Shown in pieces: positions 20,663-32,536 of a DNA stretch of 32,536 nucleotides (its first letter is position 1; each line of letters opens with the position of its first letter). The notes beneath the pieces were generated by a model. The model had not been told where the DNA came from. It worked only from the letters and a program-made list of their open reading frames with translations, and searched no databases. The DNA lies in assembly GCF_000273745.1 (NCBI RefSeq), contig NZ_AKVZ01000010.1, positions 1 through 32,536 of the forward strand. Direction: 5' to 3'. Origin of the DNA: Rickettsia australis str. Phillips. Its GTDB lineage: Bacteria > Pseudomonadota > Alphaproteobacteria > Rickettsiales > Rickettsiaceae. The translations under genes were made by a program, and so were the position numbers.

Positions 20663-23374
20663 GTGACTGATAAATATTCTTCTAGTTTAGTACCGGTAAA
20701 TATCGAAGATGAGATGAAAGTATCTTATCTTGATTATGCTATGAGCGTTATAGTAAGTAGAGCTATACCGGATGTTCGAGACGGCTTAAAGCCGGTACAT
20801 CGCCGAATTATCTATTCCATGCATGAAGCCGGTAATCATGCTAGCAAACCTTATAGAAAATCCGCAAGAATAGTCGGTGACGTGATGGGTAAATACCATC
20901 CGCACGGTGATAGTGCTATTTACGATTCATTAGTACGTATGGCACAAGCTTTTTCCTTGCGTCTGCCGCTTGTCGACGGGCAAGGTAATTTTGGCTCGAT
21001 GGATGGTGATGCAGCGGCAGCAATGAGATATACCGAATCTCGAATGGCCAAAGTTTCGCATAAGCTTGTTGAGGATATCGATAAAGAGACTGTCAGCTTT
21101 AACCCTAATTATGACGGTTCTGAAGAAGAGCCTTCCGTACTTCCTGCAATGTTTCCAAATTTATTGGTTAACGGTAGTGGAGGTATTGCGGTCGGTATGG
21201 CAACTAATATCCCGCCTCATAATCTTGGTGAGGTTATCGATGCGTGCTGTTTATATATAGATAATAATGATATAGAAATATTAGATTTACTCGAAGTCGT
21301 TAAAGGACCGGATTTTCCTACAGGTTCAATGATTGTAGGCATTAGCGGTATTAGATCGGCATATCTTACCGGTAGAGGTAGTATCATTATGCGAGGTCGA
21401 GCCGAGATTGAGAATATCGGTAATAGCCGTCAAGCAATTATTATTACCGAAATACCGTATATGGTAAATAAGGCAAGGCTCGTTGAGAAAATTGCTGAAA
21501 TGGTTAAGGAAAAGCGAATAGAAGGTATAAGTGATTTACGTGACGAATCGAATAAAAACGGTGTAAGGATTTTTATTGAGTTAAAGAAAGACGTAGTTGC
21601 GGAAGTAGTCTTAAATCAAATATACGCATGTACGCAGCTACAAACTAGCTTCGGTGTTATTATGCTTGCTCTTAAAGACGGGTTACCGAAAGTGATGAAT
21701 TTGAAAGAAGTAATTGCGGCTTTTGTTAGTTTTAGAGAAGTGGTAATTACTAACCGTACTATATATTTACTAAATAAAGCAAGAGATAGAGCACATATTT
21801 TACTAGGACTAACTATTGCCATTAGTAATATTGATGAAATAATACGTATTATTAAAGCTGCAAATGACCCGAATGCAGCTAAACAAGAATTAATGGCACG
21901 CAGCTGGGAAGCATTAAATATCCTATCTCTTGTAAAGCTGGTTGATGATAAAGCAATGTTAAATGAGCAAGATAAATGTAGTTTTACTGAGGTACAAGCT
22001 AAGGCAATCTTAGAAATGAGACTACAACGTCTAACCGCTATGGAGAAAAACAAGCTTGAAGAGGAGTTACAGAACCTCGCTATGGAGATCACCGAATATC
22101 TTAATATACTCGGCTCTCGTACAAGATTACTTGAAATTTTAAAAGAAGAGCTAATTAAAGTTAAAGAAGAGTTTGCAACTCCTCGTCTTACTTCAATTGA
22201 ATTCGGTGAGTTTGATCAAGATATAGAAGATTTAATTCAACGTGAAGAAATGGTAGTAACCGTAACGCTTGGTGGGTATATCAAGCGTGTACCTCTAAGT
22301 AGCTATCGTTCACAAAAACGAGGCGGTAAAGGAAGATCCGGGATTTCAATGCGTGATGAAGATATTACCACGCGAGTTTTTGTCGGTAGTACTCATACTC
22401 CGATGTTGTTCTTCTCAAATATCGGTCAGGTTTATAGTTTAAAACTGTATAAATTACCTTTAAGTAATCCACAAGGTAAAGGAAGACCGATGGTTAATAT
22501 ATTACCGCTGAAAGAAAATGAGCATATTACGAATATTATGCCGCTACCTGAAAATCAGGATGCATGGGATAATTTAAACATTATGTTCGCAACTGCCAAG
22601 GGTAATATCAGAAGAAGCGATTTATTAGATTTCAAAAAGATTCAGTCGAGCGGTAAAATTGCTATTAGGCTTGATGAGGATGATAAATTAATAGACGTAA
22701 AACCATGTAAAGAAGACGAGCATATTTTACTTGCCACTAAAGCCGGTAAAGCTTTAAGATTCCCTGTTGAATCGTTGCGTGTTATTAAGAGCCGTACTTC
22801 CGACGGGGTACGAGGTATGAAGCTTGCTAAGGAGGATTCCGTAATTTCTATGACCGTGCTTAAAGGCATTAGCAGTACAAAAGAGGATAGAGATGCTTAT
22901 TTAACAGTGCCATGGGAAAAAAGGCTTGAGATTGCTAAAGGTGAGGAGTTTAACCTAGAAGAGTTAGGTGTAACTTTGGCTGCAGATTCTATTTTAGAAA
23001 TGGCAAATTCCGAAGAATTCATCTTAACAGTTACAGAGAACGGCTTCGGTAAAAGAAGCTCGGCATATGGCTATAGAATTACCGATCGAGGCGGTAGCGG
23101 TATAATCAATATGGATATTAACGACAAAACCGGTTTAGTCGTCGGTGTTATGCCGGTTAAAATAGATGATGAGCTAATGCTGATTACCAATAGCGGTAAG
23201 TTAATTCGCTGTAAACTTGAGTCAGTGCGTATTACGGGACGTAACACTAGCGGCGTAATCCTATTTAAGCTAGATGACGGTGAAAAAGTCGTATCTGTCT
23301 CTTTAATTGCTGAAACTTCTGAAAGCGAAGAAGATAGTGAGTTAGAGGAAGAGGGATTAGAACAATATGAATAG
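20663..23374 (+). CDS. gyrA: DNA gyrase subunit A
   Basis: The breakage-reunion subunit of DNA gyrase, which introduces negative supercoils with GyrB. The 903-residue protein starts at GTG (20663) with a near-consensus promoter upstream. The catalytic Tyr is Y123 in AMRYTESRM. The quinolone-determining region reads [11 protein letters not shown], with Ser84 and Asp88 (E. coli 83 and 87) in the sensitive form. The GyrA box QKRGGKG is present, followed by the beta-pinwheel C-terminal domain. The protein ends in an acidic tail rich in Glu. The length and motifs indicate an intact gene. Confidence 0.98.
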   Translation: MTDKYSSSLVPVNIEDEMKVSYLDYAMSVIVSRAIPDVRDGLKPVHRRIIYSMHEAGNHASKPYRKSARIVGDVMGKYHPHGDSAIYDSLVRMAQAFSLRLPLVDGQGNFGSMDGDAAAAMRYTESRMAKVSHKLVEDIDKETVSFNPNYDGSEEEPSVLPAMFPNLLVNGSGGIAVGMATNIPPHNLGEVIDACCLYIDNNDIEILDLLEVVKGPDFPTGSMIVGISGIRSAYLTGRGSIIMRGRAEIENIGNSRQAIIITEIPYMVNKARLVEKIAEMVKEKRIEGISDLRDESNKNGVRIFIELKKDVVAEVVLNQIYACTQLQTSFGVIMLALKDGLPKVMNLKEVIAAFVSFREVVITNRTIYLLNKARDRAHILLGLTIAISNIDEIIRIIKAANDPNAAKQELMARSWEALNILSLVKLVDDKAMLNEQDKCSFTEVQAKAILEMRLQRLTAMEKNKLEEELQNLAMEITEYLNILGSRTRLLEILKEELIKVKEEFATPRLTSIEFGEFDQDIEDLIQREEMVVTVTLGGYIKRVPLSSYRSQKRGGKGRSGISMRDEDITTRVFVGSTHTPMLFFSNIGQVYSLKLYKLPLSNPQGKGRPMVNILPLKENEHITNIMPLPENQDAWDNLNIMFATAKGNIRRSDLLDFKKIQSSGKIAIRLDEDDKLIDVKPCKEDEHILLATKAGKALRFPVESLRVIKSRTSDGVRGMKLAKEDSVISMTVLKGISSTKEDRDAYLTVPWEKRLEIAKGEEFNLEELGVTLAADSILEMANSEEFILTVTENGFGKRSSAYGYRITDRGGSGIINMDINDKTGLVVGVMPVKIDDELMLITNSGKLIRCKLESVRITGRNTSGVILFKLDDGEKVVSVSLIAETSESEEDSELEEEGLEQYE

Positions 23375-23436
23375 GGATAGTAGTTGTTAAGTGGGACGGT
23401 TATGTTGTTTTTGTAAAAAGACTCCAAGTTTTTCAT

Positions 23437-23581
23437 TGTCATACCGCGAATTGATTGCGGTATCCAGTGAAAAATACTAGTATTTTTATTGTTTTGATAG
23501 ATCCCGTGGTCAAGCTACGGGATAACACTGGAAAAACTGAACCACGCAACAATGCCGTCCTGATTTCGCCGGGGCGACATC
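23437..23581. repeat. Palindromic element, type B, with extra half arm
   Basis: Inner arms TGTCATACCGCGAATTGATT (from 23437) and CCGTGGTCAAGCTACGGGAT then AACA (to 23527) flank an AT-rich centre. An outer arm ACCACGCAACAATGCC (23541-23556) and a half arm GTCCTGATTTCGCCGGGGCG (from 23557) follow. Confidence 0.82.
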
Positions 23582-23640
23582 AAGGATTTTTTAAAAAATG
23601 TCCGGTACTATAGGAAATCTTAGGAAATAACAACAAATTT

Positions 23641-23687
23641 CTGCGATTGTTTTGTCAAATTACTTTGTAATTTTCCTCGCAATGACG
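23641..23687. repeat. Fragment of a type C palindromic element
   Basis: TTGTCAAATTACTTTGTAAT followed by TTTCCTCGCAATGACGT corresponds to the right half of the type C element at 8030-8200, including its small internal hairpin AATTAC...GTAATT. No left half is visible. Confidence 0.65.
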
Positions 23688-23749
23688 TTAATTGATTAAC
23701 TACTCTGCTTTTAATTAGCAATACCTCCTAAAGAACTTCTAAAAAATTA

Positions 23750-23777
23750 TTGCAACACTAATTTTTCTCTCTATAAT
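23750..23777 (+). promoter_or_regulatory. Predicted sigma-70 promoter upstream of the symporter
   Basis: TTGCAA (23750-23755) and TATAAT (23772-23777) are 16 bases apart. The symporter ATG lies at 23929, leaving a 5' untranslated region of about 145 bases that contains a 20-codon ORF. Confidence 0.6.
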
Positions 23778-23795
23778 AGCTGTATATTGAATTTA

Positions 23796-23858
23796 TGAAT
23801 ATGCAAATATTCACTTTCCAGTCTTTCTTTACTACTACAACCGGTGCAAGCAGGTAAC
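23796..23858 (+). CDS. Possible 20-codon leader peptide
   Basis: An ORF reading MNMQIFTFQSFFTTTTGASR lies between a good promoter and the symporter gene. It is rich in Phe and Thr, with four consecutive Thr codons. No Shine-Dalgarno sequence is evident, and no strong terminator hairpin follows. It may be a regulatory leader or chance. Confidence 0.25.
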
Positions 23859-23928
23859 GATATCTCTGTATCTTTCTTTTAAATATATCCATCCCTTTAA
23901 ATTAACTAATTATTATTAGGTAAGTTTT

Positions 23929-25078
23929 ATGTTTCGTAAAATGCCACTTATTTTAATGGCTATTATCATAGCTATCATATTATTCAACCCACTAATGAGT
24001 TTAGAAGTAAAAAGGTTATTATATTCAATAAGTCTATTTATTAAATCTATAATTGGATTATTTCTGCCTTTAATTATTTTTGGCTTACTTTTTAAATCTG
24101 TTGTAATGCTAGCCAAAGATGCAACACGTATAGTTTTCTTAATATTATTACTAGTATGTGGGTCTAATTTTTGTTCCACTTTCATAAGTCATTATGTAGG
24201 TATATACATATATCAATTCGATTTATCAATGATCTCTCCTATAGAAAATGATAGCTTAAAGCCTTTATGGTTGCTTAATTTTCCGAATATTATTTCTAAT
24301 GATAAAATCGTATTTAGTAGTATTATCTTAGGCTTTATATCCTCAAAATTTTGTGCTGAGATTGCAATTGGATTGGCTTTCAAGATAGAAGCATTTGTTG
24401 CAAAAATATCGCGATTGTTTATCTATATAATTCCTTGTATTTATAATGGGCTTTATCGTAAAACTACAGTTTGATGAAGTATTAGGTATAATTATTAAAG
24501 ATTATATGTTTATTTTTGTAACAATCGCATTTGCTCAGTTTGGTTATATCTTTCTTGCTTATTTTATTTTAAGTAACTTTCAAGTTAAGGAATTCATAGC
24601 TAGCCTCAGTAATATGATGCCAGCATCTATAAGTGGATTTAGTGCAATGTTTAGTGTTATAAGTATGCCACTTAGTATAATAGGAGCGGAAAATAATACA
24701 AATAATAGACCACTTGCTTGTACCGTTGTACCAATAACAGTAAATATTCATTTTGTTGGCTATTGTTTCGCTATATCGATTTTAGCTTATGCTATACTAA
24801 AAAGTTATGGATTAGCTGAACCTACTTTATTTAATTATCTTATTTTTACTTTTTATTTTGTATTGGCAAAATTTTCAGTAGCAGCTATACCAGGTGGTGG
24901 AATTATTGTAATGCTCCCTATACTTGAACAATACCTAGGTTTTAATACTAATATGATGTCTCTGATGACAGCTCTTTATATCTTGTGTGATCCTGTAATC
25001 ACTTGTGCTAATGTTTTAGGAAATGGTGTTTTTGTTAAACTGATAGATAATATATATAGTGTAACTCAGAAAGCTTAG
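23929..25078 (+). pseudogene. Dicarboxylate/amino-acid:cation symporter (DAACS), split by a frameshift
   Basis: A sodium- or proton-coupled importer of glutamate, dicarboxylates or small neutral amino acids in the inner membrane. The first piece (23929-24474, 181 residues) and the second (24446-25078, 210 residues) together give about 380 residues, close to the usual 400-430. The frame changes near 24436-24446, where IIPCIYNG should read as a hydrophobic IIP..IMGFIVKL segment; one base is missing. The second half keeps the diagnostic VAAIPGGGIIVMLPIL and the LCDPVITCANVLGNG substrate helix. Apart from this lesion both halves are open, so decay is recent or the two halves may still be made. 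Substrate specificity is not assignable. Confidence 0.8.
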
Positions 25079-25099
25079 ATTAGGTTTCTCAAAATACTC

Positions 25100-25180
25100 T
25101 AGGTTCTTGCGTGCAGAAAATTAAATTATTTGTATTTTTAGATATTTTTAAGCGGAAATTAATAAGAACGCAAGAACCTA
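25100..25180. repeat. Inverted repeat with 13-bp perfect arms
   Basis: TAGGTTCTTGCGT (25100-25112) and ACGCAAGAACCTA (25168-25180) are perfect inverse copies separated by 55 AT-rich bases. This differs from the GTCAT-ended elements. It lies just after the symporter stop and may be a different palindromic family or a processing structure. Confidence 0.75.
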
Positions 25181-25270
25181 ATATATCTTTTTCTTTTAAA
25201 GTAATTGTTGAATTATCTATATTTGACCAATTAGATATTGGTGTCCCTAGAATTGTTATTTTTTTGTAAA

Positions 25271-25296
25271 GATTTAGTTAATTTTTTAACTAAATC
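25271..25296. terminator. Perfect AT-rich hairpin, possible terminator
   Basis: GATTTAGTTAA and TTAACTAAATC form an 11-bp perfect stem with a 4-base T loop. Its position between the symporter and the HIG1 gene suits transcription termination, but the stem is GC-poor and has no T-run on the plus strand. Confidence 0.4.
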
Positions 25297-25315
25297 TCAA
25301 ATATTAATTAGATAA

Positions 25316-25343
25316 TTGATTTAAAAGAGAAAAAGCATATAAT
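25316..25343 (+). promoter_or_regulatory. Predicted sigma-70 promoter of the HIG1-domain gene
   Basis: TTGATT (25316-25321) and the consensus TATAAT (25338-25343) are 16 bases apart, 35 bases upstream of the ATG at 25379. Confidence 0.6.
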
Positions 25344-25378
25344 CTTTATGTAGGAAACTATATATTGAGTAATAAATT

Positions 25379-25564
25379 ATGATGTGGTTATTAATTGCAA
25401 TTGGTTTAACCGTTTCGGTTCTTATTATAGGGGTAGTGTCAATGGTTATTGGAGGAAAGTGTGATAAGAAATTTAGTTCAAAGTTAATGACTTTAAGGGT
25501 TTTTTTTCAGGCAGTTGCTATATTTTTATTGATTATAATATATTTTTATAAAGTTAATTTATAA
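25379..25564 (+). CDS. HIG1-domain twin-transmembrane protein
   Basis: A 61-residue inner-membrane protein with two helices (about 3-27 and 42-58) and a basic connecting loop, GGKCDKKFSSKLMTLRV. The pattern helix-GG-K-S-N/K-LM-x-R-helix is that of the HIG_1_N family, whose mitochondrial members stabilise respiratory supercomplexes. A role in cytochrome oxidase assembly or stability is plausible. Its own promoter lies just upstream. It is convergent with iscX. Confidence 0.78.
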   Translation: MMWLLIAIGLTVSVLIIGVVSMVIGGKCDKKFSSKLMTLRVFFQAVAIFLLIIIYFYKVNL

Positions 25565-25590
25565 ATGCCTGAAAATAACTCAAAAGCTAC

Positions 25591-25806
25591 TTAATCGATT
25601 TCTCTAATGTCTTCGCGTAATTCTTCCCATTTGTCTAAAATTTCTTCTAATGTAACTTCTTTGACTTGTTTCTCTTCATCTGCAAAGTCCTTTAAATCTC
25701 TAATCAGTTTCTCTAGCTTTAATAATGAAATTTTTTTTTCATTATACTGATCGCTACAATGTTCTTCGAGTTGTTCGGCAATTTCTTCAATATCACCCCA
25801 ATGCAT
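25591..25806 (-). CDS. iscX: Fe-S assembly protein IscX
   Basis: A small acidic protein (71 residues) that binds IscS and iron and modulates cluster assembly. It matches the IscX pattern: W3-x-D-x-x-E-I-A-E near the start, LIRDLKDFADEEKQV in the middle and EILDKWEEL at the end. A very strong Shine-Dalgarno sequence, AAGGAGG (25814-25820 on the minus strand), precedes the ATG and fixes the start. It is separate from the hscBA-fdx operon. Confidence 0.9.
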   Translation of the reverse strand: MHWGDIEEIAEQLEEHCSDQYNEKKISLLKLEKLIRDLKDFADEEKQVKEVTLEEILDKWEELREDIREID

Positions 25807-25961
25807 TGCTATTCCTCCTTAATTTTATGCAATCTTTATTTATTAACATGTTATCTGATATTTGCTATTATTTGTTACTAAATAATTATTAATTCGACAA
25901 ATTATTGCAAATAGGTGAGTTTATTATACAACTATTGCCGGAATTAGGCAGGTTTGCTTTC

Positions 25962-25990
25962 TTTACATTTTGGTGGTTTTATGGTATATT
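25962..25990 (+). promoter_or_regulatory. Predicted sigma-70 promoter of def-fmt
   Basis: TTTACA (25962-25967) and TATATT (25985-25990) are 17 bases apart, 24 bases upstream of the def ATG. Confidence 0.6.
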
Positions 25991-26014
25991 AAACTAAAAT
26001 ATTAAGATTTAATT

Positions 26015-26542
26015 ATGTCAATATTACCGATAGTAACAGCACCTGATTATAGATTAAAGCAGAAATCTCAACCGGTTTTAGAGTTTACAGATCAAACACG
26101 AAAATTTATGGATGATATGCTTAAAACTATGTACCATGAAGACGGTGCAGGACTCGCAGCAGTACAAGTAGGGGTATTGAAACGTATTTTAGTAATTGAT
26201 ATAAAAGATCATGATTCGGTAGAAAGACCAAAAGATTTTTATCCGCTTTTTATAGTGAATCCTGAAATAATAGAAAAATCAGAAGGGCTAATTACAGCTC
26301 ATGAAGGTTGTATCTCAGTACCGGAGCAACGTATTGAGGTGACAAGACCGGAATCTATAAAGATTAGGTATTTAGACTATCATGGTAAATCGCAAGAGCT
26401 TAAAGCAAATGATTGGCTCGCAAGAGTGATCCAGCATGAGTATGATCATTTAGAAGGTAAGCTCATGATTGATTATTTAAGTAATTTAAAACGAGATGTG
26501 GTACTTCGTAAGCTCAAGAAACTTAAAAATAATATCGTGTGA
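26015..26542 (+). CDS. def: Peptide deformylase
   Basis: A metalloenzyme that removes the formyl group from nascent proteins. All three signature motifs are present in its 175 residues: [10 protein letters not shown] (44-53), EGCIS (97-101, metal-binding Cys99) and HEYDH (141-145, two His ligands and catalytic Glu). The stop TGA (26540-26542) overlaps the GTG start of fmt, giving translational coupling of the two halves of the formyl-methionine cycle. Confidence 0.97.
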   Translation: MSILPIVTAPDYRLKQKSQPVLEFTDQTRKFMDDMLKTMYHEDGAGLAAVQVGVLKRILVIDIKDHDSVERPKDFYPLFIVNPEIIEKSEGLITAHEGCISVPEQRIEVTRPESIKIRYLDYHGKSQELKANDWLARVIQHEYDHLEGKLMIDYLSNLKRDVVLRKLKKLKNNIV

Positions 26543-27450
26543 AAGTAATTTTTATGGGAACGCCTGCATTTGCAGTTCCCGCTCTTCAAAAACTTATAAT
26601 GCATCATGAAGTTAAAGTTGTTTTGACCCAGCAACCTAAAGCTAAGGGCAGAGGACTTAACTTAGCTAAATCCCCTATACATCAGTTAGCATTTGAGCAT
26701 CAAATTCCTGTTTATACTCCCTCTACACTTCGTAATGATGACATAGTAAATCTAATTAATAAGATTAATGCAGATATTATAGTTGTTATTGCATATGGTT
26801 TTATTGTGCCGAAAGCTATATTAGAGGCTAAAAAATACGGCTGTCTTAATATCCATCCATCCGATTTGCCTCGTCATAGAGGAGCAGCACCGCTGCAGCG
26901 TACTATTATAGAGGGTGACCGGAAAAGTAGTGTATGTATTATGCGTATGGATACAGGGCTTGATACAGGTGATATATTGATGAAAGAAGATTTTGATTTA
27001 GAAAGAAGAACAACATTGGAGGAATTGCACAATAAATGTGCTAATTTAGGAGCTGCATTACTAATAAGAACACTTGCAAATATTGATAATATAGTACCGA
27101 TAAAACAGTCAAGTGAGGGCGTTACGTATGCTCATAAATTAACTAAAGAAGAAGGAAAAATTAATTGGCATGAATCCGCATATAAAATAGATTGTAAAAT
27201 AAGGGGCATGAATCCCTGGCCCGGAGCATATTTTAGTTATAATGATAAAGTAATTAAAATCCTTGAAGCAGAATATTTAAATACGAATCATCACTTTACT
27301 GCCGGCACCGTTATTAGCGATAAGCTGGAAATAGCTTGTGGAAGTGGTATATTGCAAGTGCAAAAACTTCAGCAAGAGAGTAAAAAAGCTTTGAATGTAG
27401 AAGAATTTTTACGTGGTACAAATATTTTAAAAGCTACAATATTAAAATAA
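26539..27450 (+). CDS. fmt: Methionyl-tRNA formyltransferase
   Basis: Formylates initiator Met-tRNA using 10-formyl-tetrahydrofolate. The 303-residue protein starts with GTG overlapping the def stop ([16 protein letters not shown]). The catalytic residues are visible as N104 and H106 in [16 protein letters not shown] and D142 in [11 protein letters not shown]. The C-terminal tRNA-binding domain includes [12 protein letters not shown]. It is followed by a broken small gene and the 23S rRNA gene, a linkage characteristic of Rickettsia. Confidence 0.97.
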   Translation: MKVIFMGTPAFAVPALQKLIMHHEVKVVLTQQPKAKGRGLNLAKSPIHQLAFEHQIPVYTPSTLRNDDIVNLINKINADIIVVIAYGFIVPKAILEAKKYGCLNIHPSDLPRHRGAAPLQRTIIEGDRKSSVCIMRMDTGLDTGDILMKEDFDLERRTTLEELHNKCANLGAALLIRTLANIDNIVPIKQSSEGVTYAHKLTKEEGKINWHESAYKIDCKIRGMNPWPGAYFSYNDKVIKILEAEYLNTNHHFTAGTVISDKLEIACGSGILQVQKLQQESKKALNVEEFLRGTNILKATILK

Positions 27451-27461
27451 GAGTATTAATT

Positions 27462-28081
27462 ATGAGTAAAGATAAAAAAGAAGTTAGGTTTAATAATAAT
27501 TTAGACGTTAAGGAGTTTATCTTAAAGCTTGAAAAGAATAGTGATGTTTATTCTGTAAAAAGGCAAGTAATTAATATAGTAGATGATGAAGTAGAGAATC
27601 AAATTAAGCTATTTACGGAAACTTAATGTTCTTGTTAAAAAAACTCCGCACGGTAAAACATCTCAATATGAAATTAGCGGCTTTATTAACAAAGCATGTA
27701 AACATATAAGCGATCCAAAGCAAATAAAAGAAATTTCAAAATGATACGCTCATGCCGAATTTGCTGATTTACAGAAAAATATTTTAGGTAAATTTGATAA
27801 TAATGGTAATTATAAGTATAACTAAAGATTTTAAAATTGATGAAAATCTAGTCTTTAGAAAAGGTGGTAAATTATTGTTTGTTAAACCTCAAAGCGGTTT
27901 GATAAACAGAGAAGGAGAAATGAAAGCAGTAAATCATGTTTTACAAAAAAGCAGATTCTTTTTTGAAGATTTAGGCGGTAAGGTAGAGACAAAATTAAGG
28001 ATCGCAAATCTCAACAAGAAGCCAACCAATCTTACTTTAAAAAGAGGTTTAAATAACTTTAAGCCCTCTCATAAGAAATAA
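27462..28081 (+). pseudogene. Broken hypothetical gene between fmt and 23S rRNA
   Basis: ATG at 27462 opens MSKDKKEVRFNNNLDVKEF and runs 54 codons to a TAA. The reading then continues in another frame (LNVLVKKTPHGKTSQYEISG ... KHISDPKQIKEISK), with one internal TGA, to 27825. A third open part (about 27803-28081) contains KDFKIDENLVFRKGGKLLFV and ends in a basic tail. All three parts are lysine-rich, hydrophilic and collinear, so they probably derive from a single cytoplasmic protein of about 200 residues. Alternatively the last part is a separate small gene. No family is recognised. Confidence 0.5.
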
Positions 28082-28106
28082 AATTAAAATTATTTGAAAT
28101 TAGTGT

Positions 28107-28135
28107 TTGACAAGCTTTAAAAAAATATATATAAG
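28107..28135 (+). promoter_or_regulatory. Predicted rRNA promoter (23S-5S operon)
   Basis: The consensus TTGACA (28107-28112) and TATAAG (28130-28135) are 17 bases apart. They lie about 165 bases upstream of the mature 23S start, so the 23S-5S pair has its own promoter independent of 16S. Confidence 0.75.
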
Positions 28136-28183
28136 ATCATCACACAAAGTTTGAAACGTAAAACCTTGTAGCTGTTTAAAAAG

Positions 28184-31148
<2,965 letters not shown>

Positions 31149-31157
31149 TGAATAAAG

Positions 31158-31282
31158 ATGTTGTTGCACAGCTAATAATGTCATCTCGTGGCTTGACCAC
31201 AGTATCTAGCAGTATCTAGAAAAATTTATAATATTTGGATTCCTGCTTCCGTAGGAGTGACAAGTTTAGTTATGCAATAACA
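31158..31282. repeat. Palindromic element in the 23S-5S spacer (hybrid B/A arms)
   Basis: An outer arm TGTTGTTGCACAGC (from 31159) and a matching TTATGCAATAACA (to about 31282) enclose a left inner arm of type B (ATGTCATCTCGTGGCTTGAC) and a right inner arm of type A (GGATTCCTGCTTCCGTAGGA then GTGACA). The copy lies between the 23S processing stem and the 5S gene, within the transcribed operon. Confidence 0.78.
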
Positions 31283-31332
31283 TTAACAGCGAACTATAAT
31301 ACAAATCTATTTTTTTAAAAGTTTGTATTGCT

Positions 31333-31450
31333 AGCTTGGTGGTTATAGCATGAGTGAAACACACGACCCCATCCCGAACTCGAACGTGAAACCTCATAGC
31401 GCTAATGGTACTATGTCATAAGGCATGGGAGAGTAAGTCGCTGCCAAGCT
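31333..31450 (+). rRNA. rrf: 5S ribosomal RNA
   Basis: About 115 bases from TAGCTTGGTGG to GCTGCCAAGCT, whose ends pair with each other. Conserved internal parts are ACACGACCCCATCCCGAACT and AGGCATGGGAGAGTAAGTCG. It lies 272 bases after the 23S end. The exact mature ends are uncertain by a few bases. Confidence 0.95.
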
Positions 31451-31466
31451 TGCAATGCAAGTTTTT
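31449..31466 (+). terminator. Rho-independent terminator of the rRNA operon
   Basis: CTTGC, loop AAT, GCAAG, then TTTTT. The stem begins at the 3' end of the 5S sequence. Confidence 0.65.
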
Positions 31467-31507
31467 AATTATCTTTCTTTCTCTTTATAAGATGTTTTAT
31501 ATTCATA

Positions 31508-32536
31508 ATGCTTATCCTCTTCTATATTAGTAATGCTTATGCATTAAAGAATAAACATCAATTTATTTCCGTAGAATTGCTAAAATCTAATATAGAAATT
31601 AAAAAGTTATTTAAAGAAAAAAATATTGATCAATTTATTTTAGAGTGACCAAATGGCACAGTAATTAATGAAGGTAGAATTTTAACTCACGCAGGTTATA
31701 TTTTACAAGATACGCAAACAAGCTTAGGTGATCAACATCGTTTATTAAATAAGAAACAAGATATTAAAAATCTTTTATATTTTAATGGAAAATTAGCAGT
31801 AATTTCATCTTCTGGTTCTGAAAATTGGTATCATTGGTTGCTACAAATTTTGCCTAGATTAATTATATTAAAAGAATCGGATCTTGAATATGACCGTATC
31901 TATATTAATAATTTAAAATATTCATGGCCAATTAAGTGATTAGAAATAGTATTAAATTATTTAAATATACTGGAAGATAAGCTTTTTGTAGTAAATAGCG
32001 ATTGTATAATTCAAGTTACTAGACTAATTGTTCCATCTGTGCCGTTTATTCCGGTAAAAGGTACGCCTTTGCCTTTATGGTTAAAAAAAGATTTAAGAAA
32101 TATTTTTATTAAAGATACTAGTAAAGCATACGATAAAATATCTATTTCTCGTAAGTACGCTTCTACCCGAAAAATAGTTAATGAAGAGTAATTAATAGAA
32201 AAAATTGAGAGGCTCGGTTTTAAGGTAATATATCTAGAGCTATCCTCTCCGTATGCACAGGCCCAGCTTTTTAATAAAGCAAAAATAATAGTTGGATCGC
32301 ACACACGGATCAGGATTTGCTAACCTTATTTTTGCGGCCAAAATGCGAAGTAGTAGAGATTGATCACGGTACAACTCCCTCTAGAAGTTTTTATAAAAGA
32401 ATGGCAAATTATATGTCATGTGATTATTCCTTTTTATGTAGATCAGACAACAGAAGAGCATTTAGAAGACGATATAAAGATCAATATTGATGAATTTATT
32501 AAATTTCTTAAGCCTATCTGTAAATTACTTTTAATG
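31508..32536 (+). pseudogene. Decayed GT61/DUF563-type glycosyltransferase gene (runs to window edge)
   Basis: The reading starts at ATG 31508 with a hydrophobic MLILFYISNAYA and carries in-frame stops (TGA after FILE near 31647, TGA after WPIK near 31938, TAA after IVNEE near 32189). The family signatures are clear: ENWYHWLLQILPRL, then the block KISISRKYASTRKIVNEE, KIERLGFKVIYLE and AKIIVGSH. At VGSH a duplicated CACA shifts the frame, after which GSGFANLIFA can be read. Further indels follow near 32342 and 32440. Enzymes of this type add sugars to glycans or capsular polysaccharide. The product cannot be functional. The 3' end may extend beyond the window. Confidence 0.8.

Noticed and set aside
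31640-32190. In-frame TGA codons in the glycosyltransferase and other broken genes, suggesting TGA read as Trp
   Set aside because: Intact genes such as def and the HIG1-domain gene use TGG for Trp, and def ends at TGA. The broken genes also carry TAA and TAG and indels, so decay explains them.

Overview
The window is AT-rich chromosomal DNA from an obligate intracellular alphaproteobacterium of the genus Rickettsia, most likely a spotted-fever-group or transitional-group member. Three things point there: a 23S-5S rRNA pair that follows def-fmt with no 16S gene beside it; many dispersed palindromic elements, one of them inside a reading frame; and intact housekeeping genes beside decaying surface-protein and accessory genes. 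The species is not determined.

Layout. Positions 1-2050 hold palindromic repeats and a broken minus-strand gene for a P-loop/TPR protein. Intact pbpC (2064-4445, minus) follows; it carries one palindromic element in frame, and its start codon lies inside another. Positions 4729-7986 are a decayed autotransporter (sca-type) gene with its passenger in pieces, a disrupted proline-rich tract and only the tail of the beta-barrel. A tight six-gene minus-strand operon (13402 to 8237) reads hscB-hscA-fdx-membrane protein-TAXI receptor-uspA. Next come rnhB (frameshifted in a poly-A run), uvrB, a dithiol glutaredoxin, a broken GIY-YIG nuclease gene sitting between the arms of a palindromic element, and an Atm1-type ABC exporter. 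A beta-helix gene remnant and a small ORF precede gyrA. After gyrA come a split dicarboxylate/amino-acid symporter, a HIG1-domain membrane protein, iscX, def-fmt, a broken small gene, the 23S and 5S rRNA genes, and a GT61-type glycosyltransferase pseudogene at the right edge.

Functionally, iron-sulfur and thiol metabolism recurs (HscA, HscB, ferredoxin, IscX, glutaredoxin, Atm1 exporter), although iscS, iscU and iscA are not in the window. Def and Fmt are the formyl-methionine pair of translation. GyrA, UvrB and RNase HII serve DNA maintenance.

The most unusual signal is the palindromic element family. Many copies share outer arms related to GCATTGTTGYRTGG and inner arms that begin GTCAT. 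They lie in intergenic DNA, inside pbpC, over the pbpC start, in the 23S-5S spacer, and as the two flanks of a GIY-YIG nuclease gene. That last arrangement suggests a possible mobilising partner for such elements.
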